A stretch of 64,000 nt of DNA, from the NCBI GenBank assembly GCA_965203865.1, contig OZ241916.1, positions 992,001 to 1,056,000 of the forward strand, written 5' to 3'. This DNA is from G965200765 sp965203865. Lineage in GTDB: Bacteria > Pseudomonadota > Gammaproteobacteria > Arenicellales > JAJDZL01. Below are positions 34,865 to 43,504 of this stretch, in pieces; position 1 is the stretch's first letter, and the number at the start of each line of letters is the position of its first letter. The notes below the pieces were generated by a model. That model did no database searches and had not been told where the DNA came from. It worked only from the letters and a program-made list of their open reading frames with translations. The translations under genes and the position numbers were made by a program.

Positions 34865-35883
34865 CAGATAATTCGAGCAAACTTGCTTTGCCTAAGTTCT
34901 TTCTGCTGATTCTACTGCTCGCCAGTTTTGGCTCTGCTGTTGCACAAGCAGAAGATGTCGCAGAACAGTCGGGCAGTAGCGTTCATTCAAGTAGTGCAAC
35001 TACATCGAAAGACGAACCTGAGTCCTTCAAGGATTCAGCAGACCGGTTTGTACAACAATTGGTCTTGGATACCGCAAAGTTTCAAGAAATGCTGGTCAGC
35101 GAATTCAAGCAAATTGAAGGTGATTTTTTAGTGAAGCAACTCGGCTCGGTATCGAAACGGTTTCGCGAAATTCCTTCTTCTCGGGCTATTTGGACGCTGA
35201 CCACAATTTTCACTTGCATGGTTTTGGCTCTTGTCTTGTTGCTTGTCGTACGTATTTTTATGGTAGGTCCTCAAAAAACTAGTATGTCTCGCCTGGATAA
35301 AAAGCGTGCGAAAAGGAAAGTTAAAAAAGATGTACCGAAAACCAAAGAAGAGAATAAGAATCTCGTTCCCTCTGAACCTGCCACTGTGTCGGACTCTGCT
35401 GCAGAAAATTTGAAAAATGGTTTTCTTGAAGAAGTTGAATCAAGTCTTTGGGAAGCAATACAGGAAAATCCGGAAGACTACGGGTCAATAATGTATTTAT
35501 TTTGTTGTTTCGCCGCTCGACAGGACGATATTCGCTTTGGCGAGTTTGTTGATAAAATTTTCTGCGATACTTCAATTGAACAGCATGAAGTTGGTGCCCA
35601 TATTGCTCAGATTGGCAGGCTTTTATCGATACAAAGATTCAGTGACTTGCAGATTGCCGATCCGCCATCCCCTTTTACAAATTGGTCCGAGTTGATGGGA
35701 AATACGCTAAAAGAGTTCCATGATTTTGGTGATTTGAATGTGTGTTTGGACATGTTGCGAGCCTATTTTGAAATGGAGGAAAAAGCGAAATCCAGACACT
35801 TGATAGTGGAGCTTTTGGTGCACGGGGATTTGAGCCAGCGAGAAAGTGCATTGCAGTTTGCTGAAAAAATCAATTCATGGTAG
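34861..35883 (+). CDS. FimV-like inner-membrane protein, reduced form
   Basis: About 340 residues from a TTG that overlaps the asd stop. A signal peptide (FFLLILLLASFGSAVAQA) is followed by a periplasmic stretch of about 85 residues, one transmembrane helix (about 113-137), a Lys-rich cytoplasmic linker and a C-terminal helical domain ending LRAYFEMEEKAKSRHLIVELLVHGDLSQRESALQFAEKI. That ending matches the FimV C-terminal TPR-like motif. FimV proteins act in type IV pilus assembly and polar organisation and normally sit between asd and truA, but are usually 600-900 residues with a LysM domain. No LysM is evident here. Confidence 0.7.
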   Translation: MTDNSSKLALPKFFLLILLLASFGSAVAQAEDVAEQSGSSVHSSSATTSKDEPESFKDSADRFVQQLVLDTAKFQEMLVSEFKQIEGDFLVKQLGSVSKRFREIPSSRAIWTLTTIFTCMVLALVLLLVVRIFMVGPQKTSMSRLDKKRAKRKVKKDVPKTKEENKNLVPSEPATVSDSAAENLKNGFLEEVESSLWEAIQENPEDYGSIMYLFCCFAARQDDIRFGEFVDKIFCDTSIEQHEVGAHIAQIGRLLSIQRFSDLQIADPPSPFTNWSELMGNTLKEFHDFGDLNVCLDMLRAYFEMEEKAKSRHLIVELLVHGDLSQRESALQFAEKINSW

Positions 35884-35891
35884 CGAATGAG

Positions 35892-36731
35892 CTATTTTGA
35901 GCCAATCGCTGAAGAAATATCAGAAACAAAATTCTGCACTTCGTTTAGTAACTTTGTACTTGATGTTTTTGCCAGGTCCAGGTTTTTTTCGACAATATCT
36001 ACAATGGCGGAGCCGACAACGATGCCATCGGCAACTTCAGCGACTGCCTTTGCGCTCTCAGGATTCTTGATTCCAAATCCGACTGCAATAGGCAATTGAG
36101 TATAGTTGCGAAGGCGATTTACCGCATCTGACACCCGCTCGGTGATTACCGACTTGGTTCCTGTCACGCCAAGCACTGAAATGTAGTACACAAATCCGCT
36201 AACATTCCGCAGTACAGAATCTATTCTGGCATCGTCAGTGGTAGGGGTAACAAGCCTAATCCAGTGCAAGCCAGCTGTTAGTGCAGGATCGCACAACTCG
36301 CTGTCTTCTTCGGGAGGCAAGTCTACAATGATTAAACCATCCACTCCGTACGCAACGCAATCATGCACAAACTTATCCGTTCCATAGCGGTAGATCGGAT
36401 TGTAGTACCCCATTAAAACGATTGGTGTAGTATCGTCGCTTTCCCGAAACCGCTGAACCAGTTCAAGTGTTTTTTTCAAGGTCATTCCGGCTTTCAAGGC
36501 GCGTTGACTGGATGCCTGAATAGATGGGCCGTCAGCCATAGGGTCGGAAAACGGCATGCCAACTTCGATAATGTCAGCTCCTGCTTTGGGCAAGGATTCA
36601 ATCAGTTCCACGCTGGTTGCATAGTCCGGATCCCCCGCAGTTACAAAGGCAATAAACGCCTTGTGCCCCGAGTTTGCAAGCTCGGCGAATTTTCTTGTAA
36701 TTCGGGTGTTTTCAAGATTGCCTTGATTCAT
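35892..36731 (-). CDS. trpA: Tryptophan synthase alpha chain
   Basis: About 279 residues from the ATG at 36729-36731, which overlaps the trpB stop as ATGA; a longer upstream frame lies inside trpB and is not used. Catalytic Glu is in DIIEVGMPFSDP and Asp in VDGLIIVDLPPEED; the GFGIKNPE and GSAIV phosphate-binding loops are intact. It cleaves indole-3-glycerol phosphate to indole, passed to the beta chain. Translation is evidently coupled to trpB. Confidence 0.97.
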   Translation of the reverse strand: MNQGNLENTRITRKFAELANSGHKAFIAFVTAGDPDYATSVELIESLPKAGADIIEVGMPFSDPMADGPSIQASSQRALKAGMTLKKTLELVQRFRESDDTTPIVLMGYYNPIYRYGTDKFVHDCVAYGVDGLIIVDLPPEEDSELCDPALTAGLHWIRLVTPTTDDARIDSVLRNVSGFVYYISVLGVTGTKSVITERVSDAVNRLRNYTQLPIAVGFGIKNPESAKAVAEVADGIVVGSAIVDIVEKNLDLAKTSSTKLLNEVQNFVSDISSAIGSK

Positions 36732-37954
36732 AGACTTGTCCCTAGTGCATCTGCAACTGAAAAAACATCCTTGTCGCCTCTGCCGCACATATTCATGACG
36801 AGTACTTGATCTTTCTTGAAATTCTCTGCAATTTTTATTACATGAGCGAGAGCATGTGCAGGCTCAAGTGCAGGAATGATGCCTTCCTGCTTGCAGCAAA
36901 CTTGGAAAGCATTCAGTGCTTCGTCGTCGGTGACCGAAACATACTCAACTCGCCCCGCGTCATTCAGCCACGAATGTTCGGGGCCGATTCCCGGATAATC
37001 CAAACCGGCGGAAATCGAATGCGCATCAATTATCTGTCCATCATCGGTTTGAAGCAGGTAGGTTCGATTTCCGTGTAGCACGCCCGGAATGCCGCCTGTA
37101 ATTGAAGCGGCATGTTTACTGGTCTCAATCCCCAGTCCGGCTGCTTCAACACCGATTATTTGAACACTTGGTTCATCCAGAAACGGGTGAAACAACCCCA
37201 TGGCGTTTGAACCGCCTCCAATACAAGCCACCAGACAATCCGGGAGTCGATTTTCAGCTTCGAGGATTTGCTTGCGTGTTTCTTTGCCGATGATGGATTG
37301 AAAATCGCGAACCATTTCGGGGTATGGATGAGGACCGGCAACAGTTCCGATAATATAGAAAGTGGTATCAACATTTGCGACCCAGTCTCTAAGTGCTTCA
37401 TTCATCGCATCTTTCAAGGTGCCGGTGCCAGAGGTGACTGGAACGACTTCAGCACCCAGCAGTTTCATTCTGAATACATTGGGAGCTTGCCGTTCAATAT
37501 CGGTTTCACCCATATAAACAACGCAGGGCAGGTTGAACAGCGCCGCCACTGTGGCTGCCGCAACTCCATGTTGCCCTGCACCGGTTTCAGCGATAATACG
37601 CGTTTTATTCATGCGGCGAGCGAGTAAAATCTGTCCCATTGTATTGTTGATTTTGTGGGAGCCGGTATGATTCAACTCATCGCGTTTGAAGTAAATTTTT
37701 GGGCCACCCAGGTGCGCACTAAGTCGCTTGGCGAAATACAACGGACTTGGACGACCTATATAATGTTTGGCATAGTATTCAAGTTCCTGTTGAAATTCCG
37801 GGTCCTGCCGGGCATTGTAGTAGGCTTTTTCTACATTCAGAACTAAAGGCATGAGGGTTTCGGCGACAAAGCGTCCACCGTACATGCCAAAGTGCCCTGT
37901 TTCGTCCGGGCCGGACCTGTAAGATTCAGGTGTTGAACTTGGCGAGATATCCAA
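36728..37954 (-). CDS. trpB: Tryptophan synthase beta chain
   Basis: 408 residues from a TTG start with a GAGG site about 13 bp upstream. PLP lysine K101 lies in HTGSHKINN, and the phosphate cup GGGSNAMG is intact. It joins indole and serine to tryptophan. The trpB-trpA pair is transcribed against the surrounding asd/fimV/truA/trpF genes, so it interrupts the usual order; in many relatives trpB-trpA follow trpF on the same strand. Confidence 0.97.
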   Translation of the reverse strand: MDISPSSTPESYRSGPDETGHFGMYGGRFVAETLMPLVLNVEKAYYNARQDPEFQQELEYYAKHYIGRPSPLYFAKRLSAHLGGPKIYFKRDELNHTGSHKINNTMGQILLARRMNKTRIIAETGAGQHGVAAATVAALFNLPCVVYMGETDIERQAPNVFRMKLLGAEVVPVTSGTGTLKDAMNEALRDWVANVDTTFYIIGTVAGPHPYPEMVRDFQSIIGKETRKQILEAENRLPDCLVACIGGGSNAMGLFHPFLDEPSVQIIGVEAAGLGIETSKHAASITGGIPGVLHGNRTYLLQTDDGQIIDAHSISAGLDYPGIGPEHSWLNDAGRVEYVSVTDDEALNAFQVCCKQEGIIPALEPAHALAHVIKIAENFKKDQVLVMNMCGRGDKDVFSVADALGTSL

Positions 37955-38041
37955 CGCTGGTAAGTCCTCATTTTGAATTTGAAAATTTTAAAAGCATTAT
38001 ACAGAAACAATATTAAAGTGTCCTGTTGCTACGGATAGTAA

Positions 38042-38824
38042 ATGATGAGAATTGCTGCATGTCTGGAATATGATGGTTCGCGCTTCTTTGGCTGGCAAAA
38101 GCAAGCCGAAGAGCCAACCGTTCAAGGTGTGGCGGAAATCGCTTTTGGAAAAATTGCGAACCATGATGTGAATTTACATTGTGCCGGAAGAACCGATACG
38201 GGCGTGCATGCTTGCGGACAAACAGTTCATTTCGATACTGACCAGTATCGCACCAGCCATTCTTGGGTTTCAGGCACCAACTCTGAATTGCCAGAAGGTG
38301 TCAGCGTTGTTTGGGCCCAAGAAGTTGATCCGTCGTTTCACGCTCGCTTCAGTGCTGTTTCCCGGGTGTATCGCTACATAATATTGAATCGTCAAGTCAG
38401 GCCTACTTATCTGGCCCGGCGTGTAACCTGGATATATGAATCACTAGACGCTGGAAGAATGAATGCTTGTGTCAAATATTTTCTCGGCAAGCATGATTTC
38501 AATGCGCTTCGCGCTTCAAAGTGTTCCAGTAAGAATCCTGTCAAAGAGATTAAAGCAATGAAAATTCACAGAGCGGGCGACTGGATTTGGATTGATGTGG
38601 AAGCAGACGGGTTTTTACATCATATGGTACGAAATATAGTTGGAGTTTTGCGCGAAGTAGGCAATGGGGAACGTTCACCAGAATGGGTTGCGGATGTTAT
38701 TGCAAGCCGAGACCGGAAGCAGGGTGGAATTACAGCACCGGCGGATGGTTTGTATTTTGTAAAGGCAAGTTATCTGGAAATGTTCAATCTGCCACCTTGT
38801 CCACCCGCATGCAATTACTGGTGA
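38042..38824 (+). CDS. truA: tRNA pseudouridine(38-40) synthase
   Basis: 260 residues. The catalytic Asp is D52 in AGRTDTGVHA, and the FHARFSA.SR.YRY and FLHHMVRNIVG blocks are intact. It converts U38-U40 of many tRNAs to pseudouridine. A second in-frame ATG follows the first immediately. The 30 bases spanning its stop recur at 40442, beyond the coiled-coil cassette. Confidence 0.97.
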   Translation: MMRIAACLEYDGSRFFGWQKQAEEPTVQGVAEIAFGKIANHDVNLHCAGRTDTGVHACGQTVHFDTDQYRTSHSWVSGTNSELPEGVSVVWAQEVDPSFHARFSAVSRVYRYIILNRQVRPTYLARRVTWIYESLDAGRMNACVKYFLGKHDFNALRASKCSSKNPVKEIKAMKIHRAGDWIWIDVEADGFLHHMVRNIVGVLREVGNGERSPEWVADVIASRDRKQGGITAPADGLYFVKASYLEMFNLPPCPPACNYW

Positions 38825-38890
38825 CTCTGCATCAGTTCCCTTCTTGATTTTGACATGCAATGCACATAAGTATTTGATTATGTAAAATTC
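38811..38890 (+). repeat. truA 3' end and flank, parent of a diverged copy
   Basis: The stretch around the truA stop (AATTACTGGTGACTCTGC) matches 40442-40470 at about 22 of 29 positions. Shorter matches (TTGATT, ATGCAA, TAAAAT) follow in the same order. Confidence 0.5.
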
Positions 38891-38906
38891 ACATTTTGAA
38901 ATCAGT

Positions 38907-38939
38907 TACTGCATTCTGGCGATTTGCCAGAATGCAGTA
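38907..38939. repeat. Perfect 14-bp inverted repeat (hairpin)
   Basis: TACTGCATTCTGGC - GATTT - GCCAGAATGCAGTA lies between the convergent truA and coiled-coil genes. No T run follows on either strand, so it may be a bidirectional terminator, an mRNA stabiliser or a cassette-end palindrome. The homologous positions in the other two cassettes have lost the pairing. Confidence 0.7.
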
Positions 38940-39071
38940 CTTGGCACTATTCGGAGTCAGGCGACTCGGGACAGTAGGCGGCTGTTTTTCTGCACCTCGG
39001 CAGAAACTGGCACGCGTGGCTACGAACCTCTATCCATTCACGCCACGGAACGCAGTTCGCTTTTCAGCCTG

Positions 39072-39698
39072 CTAGTTCAGAAATCTTCCCAATGCCTCGT
39101 ACAAGCCTAGCATAATAAGAGCTCCGGCTGCACCTGCGGCAAACATCACGTATCTGGACTTGGAAATTTCTTTAGTCAGGTTCTTCTCCAAATAATCGCT
39201 CCTCTGGCATTGCTTGGTGTCCATGGCTTTCATTTCCTGGGCCTGCCTGGCCTCCATGGCACTCATTTGCTGGGTCAGGGTTTTCTCCAGATGATCACTC
39301 CTCTGGGATTGCTTGTCATCTATGGCATCCATTCTCTGGGACTGCCTGTCATCCATGGCATCCATTCTCTGGGACTGCCTGTCATCCATGGCATCCATTC
39401 TCTGTGTCAATCTGGCTTCCATGTCACTCATTTGCTGGGTCAGGGTTTTCTCCAGAGCGTCGTCTTTCTGCGTCAGAGTTTTCTCCAGATAATCACTCCT
39501 CTGGGACTGCCTGTCATCCATAGCGTTCATCTCCTGCGTCAACCCCTGCTTGACGACTTCAAGATCGTGTTTAGTCGCAATGTTGTTGCTGAAGTTGCCG
39601 AATGTAGAAACCAATACAGTTGCCTGTTCTTCGTCAATGCCCGCCTGCGTCAGGTTTTTTATCGCTTGATGCGCTTCAAGATTTGGTTGAATTTCCAT
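39072..39698 (-). CDS. Hendecad-repeat coiled-coil membrane-anchored protein (DUF1640-like), copy A
   Basis: 208 residues. The N-terminal module (AHQAIKNLTQAGIDEEQATVL...ATKHDLEVVKQG, about residues 9-52) is followed by 12 repeats of 11 residues of the type LTQ/QSQ-xxDxMxxR/T, then a single C-terminal transmembrane helix (YVMFAAGAAGALIMLGLYEAL). An 11-residue period indicates a slightly right-handed coiled coil. A GAGGT site lies upstream of the ATG. Two shorter homologues sit at 48914 and 50116. Similar architecture occurs in DUF1640/CCDC90-like proteins; function unknown. Confidence 0.8.
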   Translation of the reverse strand: MEIQPNLEAHQAIKNLTQAGIDEEQATVLVSTFGNFSNNIATKHDLEVVKQGLTQEMNAMDDRQSQRSDYLEKTLTQKDDALEKTLTQQMSDMEARLTQRMDAMDDRQSQRMDAMDDRQSQRMDAIDDKQSQRSDHLEKTLTQQMSAMEARQAQEMKAMDTKQCQRSDYLEKNLTKEISKSRYVMFAAGAAGALIMLGLYEALGRFLN

Positions 39699-40046
39699 AG
39701 TTTTAATTTACCTCATTTGTTCAAAGTAATCAAATTTAGTTGTGCTGCCGGCTTCTGTCTGGAATAACCGCATACTTCCCGATACTCGGGGGTACTCGGA
39801 GAGCGTGTTTTCTCTGCCTGGGGAAATGAATTTCCCTGCAGCTGCCCGGACTTTGCTGAATTCATCAGCGAGCGTGATGATTCCCTAGTTCAGCGAGAAT
39901 TTAAACAATAAATTCAATATTGCTTTAAATGGATTTTTTGTTGACTTGAATGAAAAAATAGTATTGCCAGTGGACGGCTAGGAGAAAATGGCTGATGGTG
40001 ATGAATGATTGAGAATCGGCTGTAGATTTTTCCGAGTGTTTGTAGC

Positions 40047-40128
40047 ATGCACTCAAATTGTGCAAATTCACAGTTTTTTTGAGGTGTGTACACTGTACAC
40101 ACCCTATTTATGCACAATTTGAGTGCAT
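40047..40128. promoter_or_regulatory. 82-bp element bounded by 18-bp inverted repeats, orientation 1
   Basis: ATGCACTCAAATTGTGCA (40047-40064) and its exact reverse complement (40111-40128) enclose 46 bases containing a near-palindrome GTGTACACTGTACAC. It lies about 350 bp upstream of the copy A coding start. The interior is in the opposite orientation to that of the element at 50812-50894, while the flanks keep theirs. Confidence 0.8.
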
Positions 40129-40441
40129 CGCATCGTTCTCCAGGTCAAGATCGAGAGGCTTTTTTGAGTAATTTGTGCCTTTTCATAATTGAAAGGCAAG
40201 TGGGCGGGAACTGAGATAATTCGAACAACGAGAAATGGCCGGGCTTGGAATGTTGTCTTGCTGTGTAAAGGTTGGGAGTACTGGTGAGACAAGTTGCATT
40301 GCGCCATAAGTCGGAAGCTTGCCCATCCTGCGGTGCCAATGATTAATTTGGGTATTACATGGGGTTGCCGGAGAAAAAGCCTTGGATTCATGCGGGTTCG
40401 GATTCTAAAATCCGTTAAAATCAATGAAAAGTGGCAAAGTT

Positions 40442-40532
40442 AGGAATTACTGATGACTCCGCACCGGTGACATTGATTGCGGTGAACCATGCAAATTTGT
40501 TTTTTGTTTCAATTTAAAATACAAGCATGTGT
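40442..40532 (+). repeat. Diverged copy of the truA 3' end
   Basis: Matches the bases around the truA stop (AATTACTGATGACTCCGCACC) and, more loosely with gaps, the following about 60 bases. It lies 40 bp before trpF, where the original truA-trpF junction would be expected. Confidence 0.5.
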
Positions 40533-40607
40533 TCCGACTTTCGAAAATATTATTTTTAATGCGACTACATTGTGAATGCACAAAGCGACCTGAAATTTCT
40601 AAATCAA

Positions 40608-41264
40608 ATGGATTCCGTTAATTCTGTTCGTACGCAGATCAAGATTTGCGGGGTTACCAGTACAAAGGATGCAGAATATGCAATGCAATTCGGCGCAGAT
40701 GCTATTGGACTAGTGTTCTACAGGCATAGTACGCGCAACCTTGCCAAAGCCAAAGCTATGGAGATAAGGCAAGTTCTTGCGAAATCAACTACTGCTGTTG
40801 GTGTTGTAGTAGATCCAACTGATGACCTTCTGGAAATGATAATTTCTGATGTTCAGGTCGATGCAATTCAGTTTCACGGGGAAGAATCTCCGGAAAGATG
40901 CGATCAGTTGGGAGTTCCTTACATCAAAGCGCAGCGAGTTCGCAGCACAGAACAGATTTTAAATGCTCGCGATCTTTACACAAATGCCAAGGCACTGCTC
41001 TTGGATGCCTATGAGCCTTCAAAGGTCGGGGGGACCGGTCAAACTTTTTCATGGGAGTTGATTCCGGAACTTGATATTCCGATCATACTTGCTGGAGGAC
41101 TGACTTCAGACAATGTGGGAGAAGCAATTCGCAAAGTACGTCCGAGCGCGGTGGATGTGAGTACCGGTGTGGAAGTGACTGGCGGGGTCAAAGATCCCGA
41201 GGCAATCCAAAAATTTTCAGAATCAGTCCTTGCGGCCGACGAGTCACTTCAGGGTTTGCAATAG
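40608..41264 (+). CDS. trpF: Phosphoribosylanthranilate isomerase
   Basis: About 218 residues from the ATG at 40608; a GTG at 40572 would add 12. The catalytic Cys is in IKICGVTS and the Asp in LLLDAYEPSKVGGTG. It performs the Amadori rearrangement in tryptophan synthesis. It leads a same-strand series trpF-accD-folC-SPOR-cvpA-purF with short gaps, the conserved gammaproteobacterial order. Confidence 0.96.
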   Translation: MDSVNSVRTQIKICGVTSTKDAEYAMQFGADAIGLVFYRHSTRNLAKAKAMEIRQVLAKSTTAVGVVVDPTDDLLEMIISDVQVDAIQFHGEESPERCDQLGVPYIKAQRVRSTEQILNARDLYTNAKALLLDAYEPSKVGGTGQTFSWELIPELDIPIILAGGLTSDNVGEAIRKVRPSAVDVSTGVEVTGGVKDPEAIQKFSESVLAADESLQGLQ

Positions 41265-41274
41265 AAATATACAA

Positions 41275-42174
41275 ATGAATTGGTTCTCCAAACTTCTGCC
41301 CCCGAAAATAAAATCCGGCACTCGTCTGGGTAAAAGGGGGGTTCCCGAAGGGATCTGGGTCAAGTGCTCCAATTGCAGCGAAGCACTTTATCAGGTTGAG
41401 CTTGAAAATAACTGGCATATCTGTCCCAAGTGCGACCACCATATTCGAATGACTGCTCAGAAGCGAATCGAGTCATTCTTGGACCAAGACACAGTTGCGA
41501 TGCTTGACGGTGAGATAAAGCCGGTTGACATGCTGAAATTTCGCGACAGCAAGAAGTACAAGGACCGATTGTCCGAAGCGCAAAAATCAACTGGCAATTT
41601 GGATGCACTACTGATTGCCGAAGGCGATTTGCATGGACTTCCTGTTGTCGTTTCTGCATTCGAATTTGAGTTCATGGGGGGCTCGATGGGGTCGGTCGTT
41701 GGAGAACGATTCGTACATGCGGTCAATCGAAGCGTAGAGCGGCAAATTCCGTTGGTTTGCTTTTCGGCGAGCGGTGGGGCGCGGATGCAGGAAGCAATGT
41801 ATTCGCTATTGCAAATGGCCAAGACGACCGCAGCTGTCGGTAAACTGAAGGCAAACAATCTTCCGTACATTTCTGTTTTGACAGACCCTACAATGGGAGG
41901 AGTTTCAGCGAGTCTGGCAATGCTTGGAGACTTTATATTTGCAGAGCCCAACGCACTGATCGGCTTTGCAGGACCAAGAGTGATCGAACAAACAGTTAGG
42001 CAGTCTCTTCCTGAAGGTTTTCAGCGCGCAGAATTTCTGCTCGAACACGGTGCGATTGACCGGGTAGTGAGTCGCAAATGCCTACGCGACGACATTTATG
42101 GAATTCTGTCGATTTTGAAGTATGGAAATAGCGTAGGTTCGTGCGATACCGCACAGCAAGGCGTTGCAAGCTGA
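41275..42174 (+). CDS. accD: Acetyl-CoA carboxylase carboxyltransferase subunit beta
   Basis: 299 residues from the ATG at 41275 (MNWFSKLLPP, the typical start). An N-terminal four-cysteine zinc ribbon (CSNC...CPKC) is followed by a carboxyltransferase domain with SASGGARMQEA and GGVSAS. It transfers CO2 from carboxybiotin to acetyl-CoA, committing carbon to fatty-acid synthesis. It starts 10 bp after trpF. Confidence 0.97.
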   Translation: MNWFSKLLPPKIKSGTRLGKRGVPEGIWVKCSNCSEALYQVELENNWHICPKCDHHIRMTAQKRIESFLDQDTVAMLDGEIKPVDMLKFRDSKKYKDRLSEAQKSTGNLDALLIAEGDLHGLPVVVSAFEFEFMGGSMGSVVGERFVHAVNRSVERQIPLVCFSASGGARMQEAMYSLLQMAKTTAAVGKLKANNLPYISVLTDPTMGGVSASLAMLGDFIFAEPNALIGFAGPRVIEQTVRQSLPEGFQRAEFLLEHGAIDRVVSRKCLRDDIYGILSILKYGNSVGSCDTAQQGVAS

Positions 42175-42179
42175 AAGTC

Positions 42180-43487
42180 ATGTCTTTGCTGCCGGAGTCT
42201 GGACAGGACAGCATTCTGGAAGACTGGCTGAAATACATTCAGTCGCTCCACAACCGTACGATGGATTTGACGCTGGACCGAGCGGCAAAAGTAATTCATC
42301 GCATTTGCCCTGGAGCAGTGCCATTTCGTGTTGTAAGCGTAGCGGGGACTAATGGAAAGGGTTCTGTTGCTACTATGCTGGAGTCAATATTCAGAAATTC
42401 TGGATATCTCACCGGACTGTACACCTCTCCCCATCTTGTGAAGTTTAATGAAAGGTTTGTTGTAGGAGGAGTTGAAATATCAGATGAAGAACTGCTGGAA
42501 GAGTTCTGGACAGTTGAAGAAAAACGAGAAAGCGTACCGCTCACATTTTTTGAATTTGGAACTGCTATCGCGATTGACTACTTCATGCGGAAAAATGTGG
42601 ATGTCGCTATTCTGGAAGTGGGGCTTGGCGGACGCAAGGATGCAGTCAATGTGCTTGACGCTGACCTTGCCTGTATTACTGCCATAGGGACGGACCACAA
42701 GAAGTGGCTCGGTGCCACGCGGGAGTTGATTGGCCATGAGAAAGCCGGAATACTGCGCAAGTCCCAATGCGCGGTATGCACAGATACAAGCCCGCCAAAA
42801 TCAGTCCGCAAAGCGGTGGACGAGCTTGACGTGAAGCTTTACCTTGGCGGGCAGGATTTTGAGTATAAATTTGTCGACCCTGGATGGCAATGGATTGCAA
42901 ATTTCGGGGACCAGCAATTGCAGATTGATGCACTTCCGCCTCCACCGATTCCGGGAAAATGTCAAATTGACAATACGGCAGGGGCTGTTACGATTGCCGT
43001 TTTGGCCAGAAAATACTTTGATATTCCAAGCCAGGCGATTCGAGAAGGTGTTCAGTCTGCGTCAATAAAGGGTCGTTTGCAACTCGTACAGTTGGAAAAT
43101 CATCCCCAAGTTGTTTTGGATGTTGCGCACAATGTTGAAGCGGTTCGGATTCTGGGAAATTACTTGATGGAAAATCCTGTATCCGGCAGGAATATCGCAG
43201 TTATGTCTGTTCTTTCGGAGAAACCGATAGAAGAAATTGTGCATTGTGTCAAGGGGCAGTTCGACATATGGCACTTGTGCGAAATTGCGGACGGTTCACG
43301 GGGAGTTTCCATCGATGAACTCTACGGCAGGGTAAGGTCGGTTTTGGGTCGTCACCAAAACATTGAGCAATTTTCAGATGTTCAATCTGCATTTGAATCT
43401 GCAAAAACGAAGTCGAGTTTGCAAGACAGGATAGTTGTTTTCGGTTCTTTTTTGACGGTTGGTGGTATAATTCAACTCTATCAATAA
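42180..43487 (+). CDS. folC: Dihydrofolate/folylpolyglutamate synthase
   Basis: About 435 residues from the ATG at 42180, 5 bp after the accD stop. The nucleotide loop is VSVAGTNGKGSV, with LGLGGRKDAVN-like E-V-G-L-G-G-R and the C-terminal LDVAHN block. It adds glutamate to dihydropteroate and to folates. The usual neighbour of accD in gammaproteobacteria. Confidence 0.96.
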   Translation: MSLLPESGQDSILEDWLKYIQSLHNRTMDLTLDRAAKVIHRICPGAVPFRVVSVAGTNGKGSVATMLESIFRNSGYLTGLYTSPHLVKFNERFVVGGVEISDEELLEEFWTVEEKRESVPLTFFEFGTAIAIDYFMRKNVDVAILEVGLGGRKDAVNVLDADLACITAIGTDHKKWLGATRELIGHEKAGILRKSQCAVCTDTSPPKSVRKAVDELDVKLYLGGQDFEYKFVDPGWQWIANFGDQQLQIDALPPPPIPGKCQIDNTAGAVTIAVLARKYFDIPSQAIREGVQSASIKGRLQLVQLENHPQVVLDVAHNVEAVRILGNYLMENPVSGRNIAVMSVLSEKPIEEIVHCVKGQFDIWHLCEIADGSRGVSIDELYGRVRSVLGRHQNIEQFSDVQSAFESAKTKSSLQDRIVVFGSFLTVGGIIQLYQ

Positions 43488-43504
43488 CCTAATGAGTTGT
43501 TTTG

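Larger units (their letters stand above)
38890..40260. repeat. Cassette A (coiled-coil gene unit)
   Basis: DNA similarity to cassettes B and C extends well outside the coding region, from the hairpin area left of the gene to a GAACAACGAGAAAT...CTTGGAAT segment ending near 40260. The unit lies between truA and a diverged copy of the truA end. Confidence 0.75.
39699..40571. other. Upstream region of the coiled-coil gene and spacer before trpF
   Basis: Holds the copy A 5' region, the inverted-repeat element, the right end of cassette A, and a copy of the truA end. The few minus-strand frames here (e.g. 39914-40117) cross the palindromic element and are not credible genes. Confidence 0.5.

Noticed and set aside
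39914..40117. 67-codon minus-strand frame upstream of coiled-coil copy A
   Set aside because: It crosses the palindromic inverted-repeat element and is not kept in cassettes B and C.
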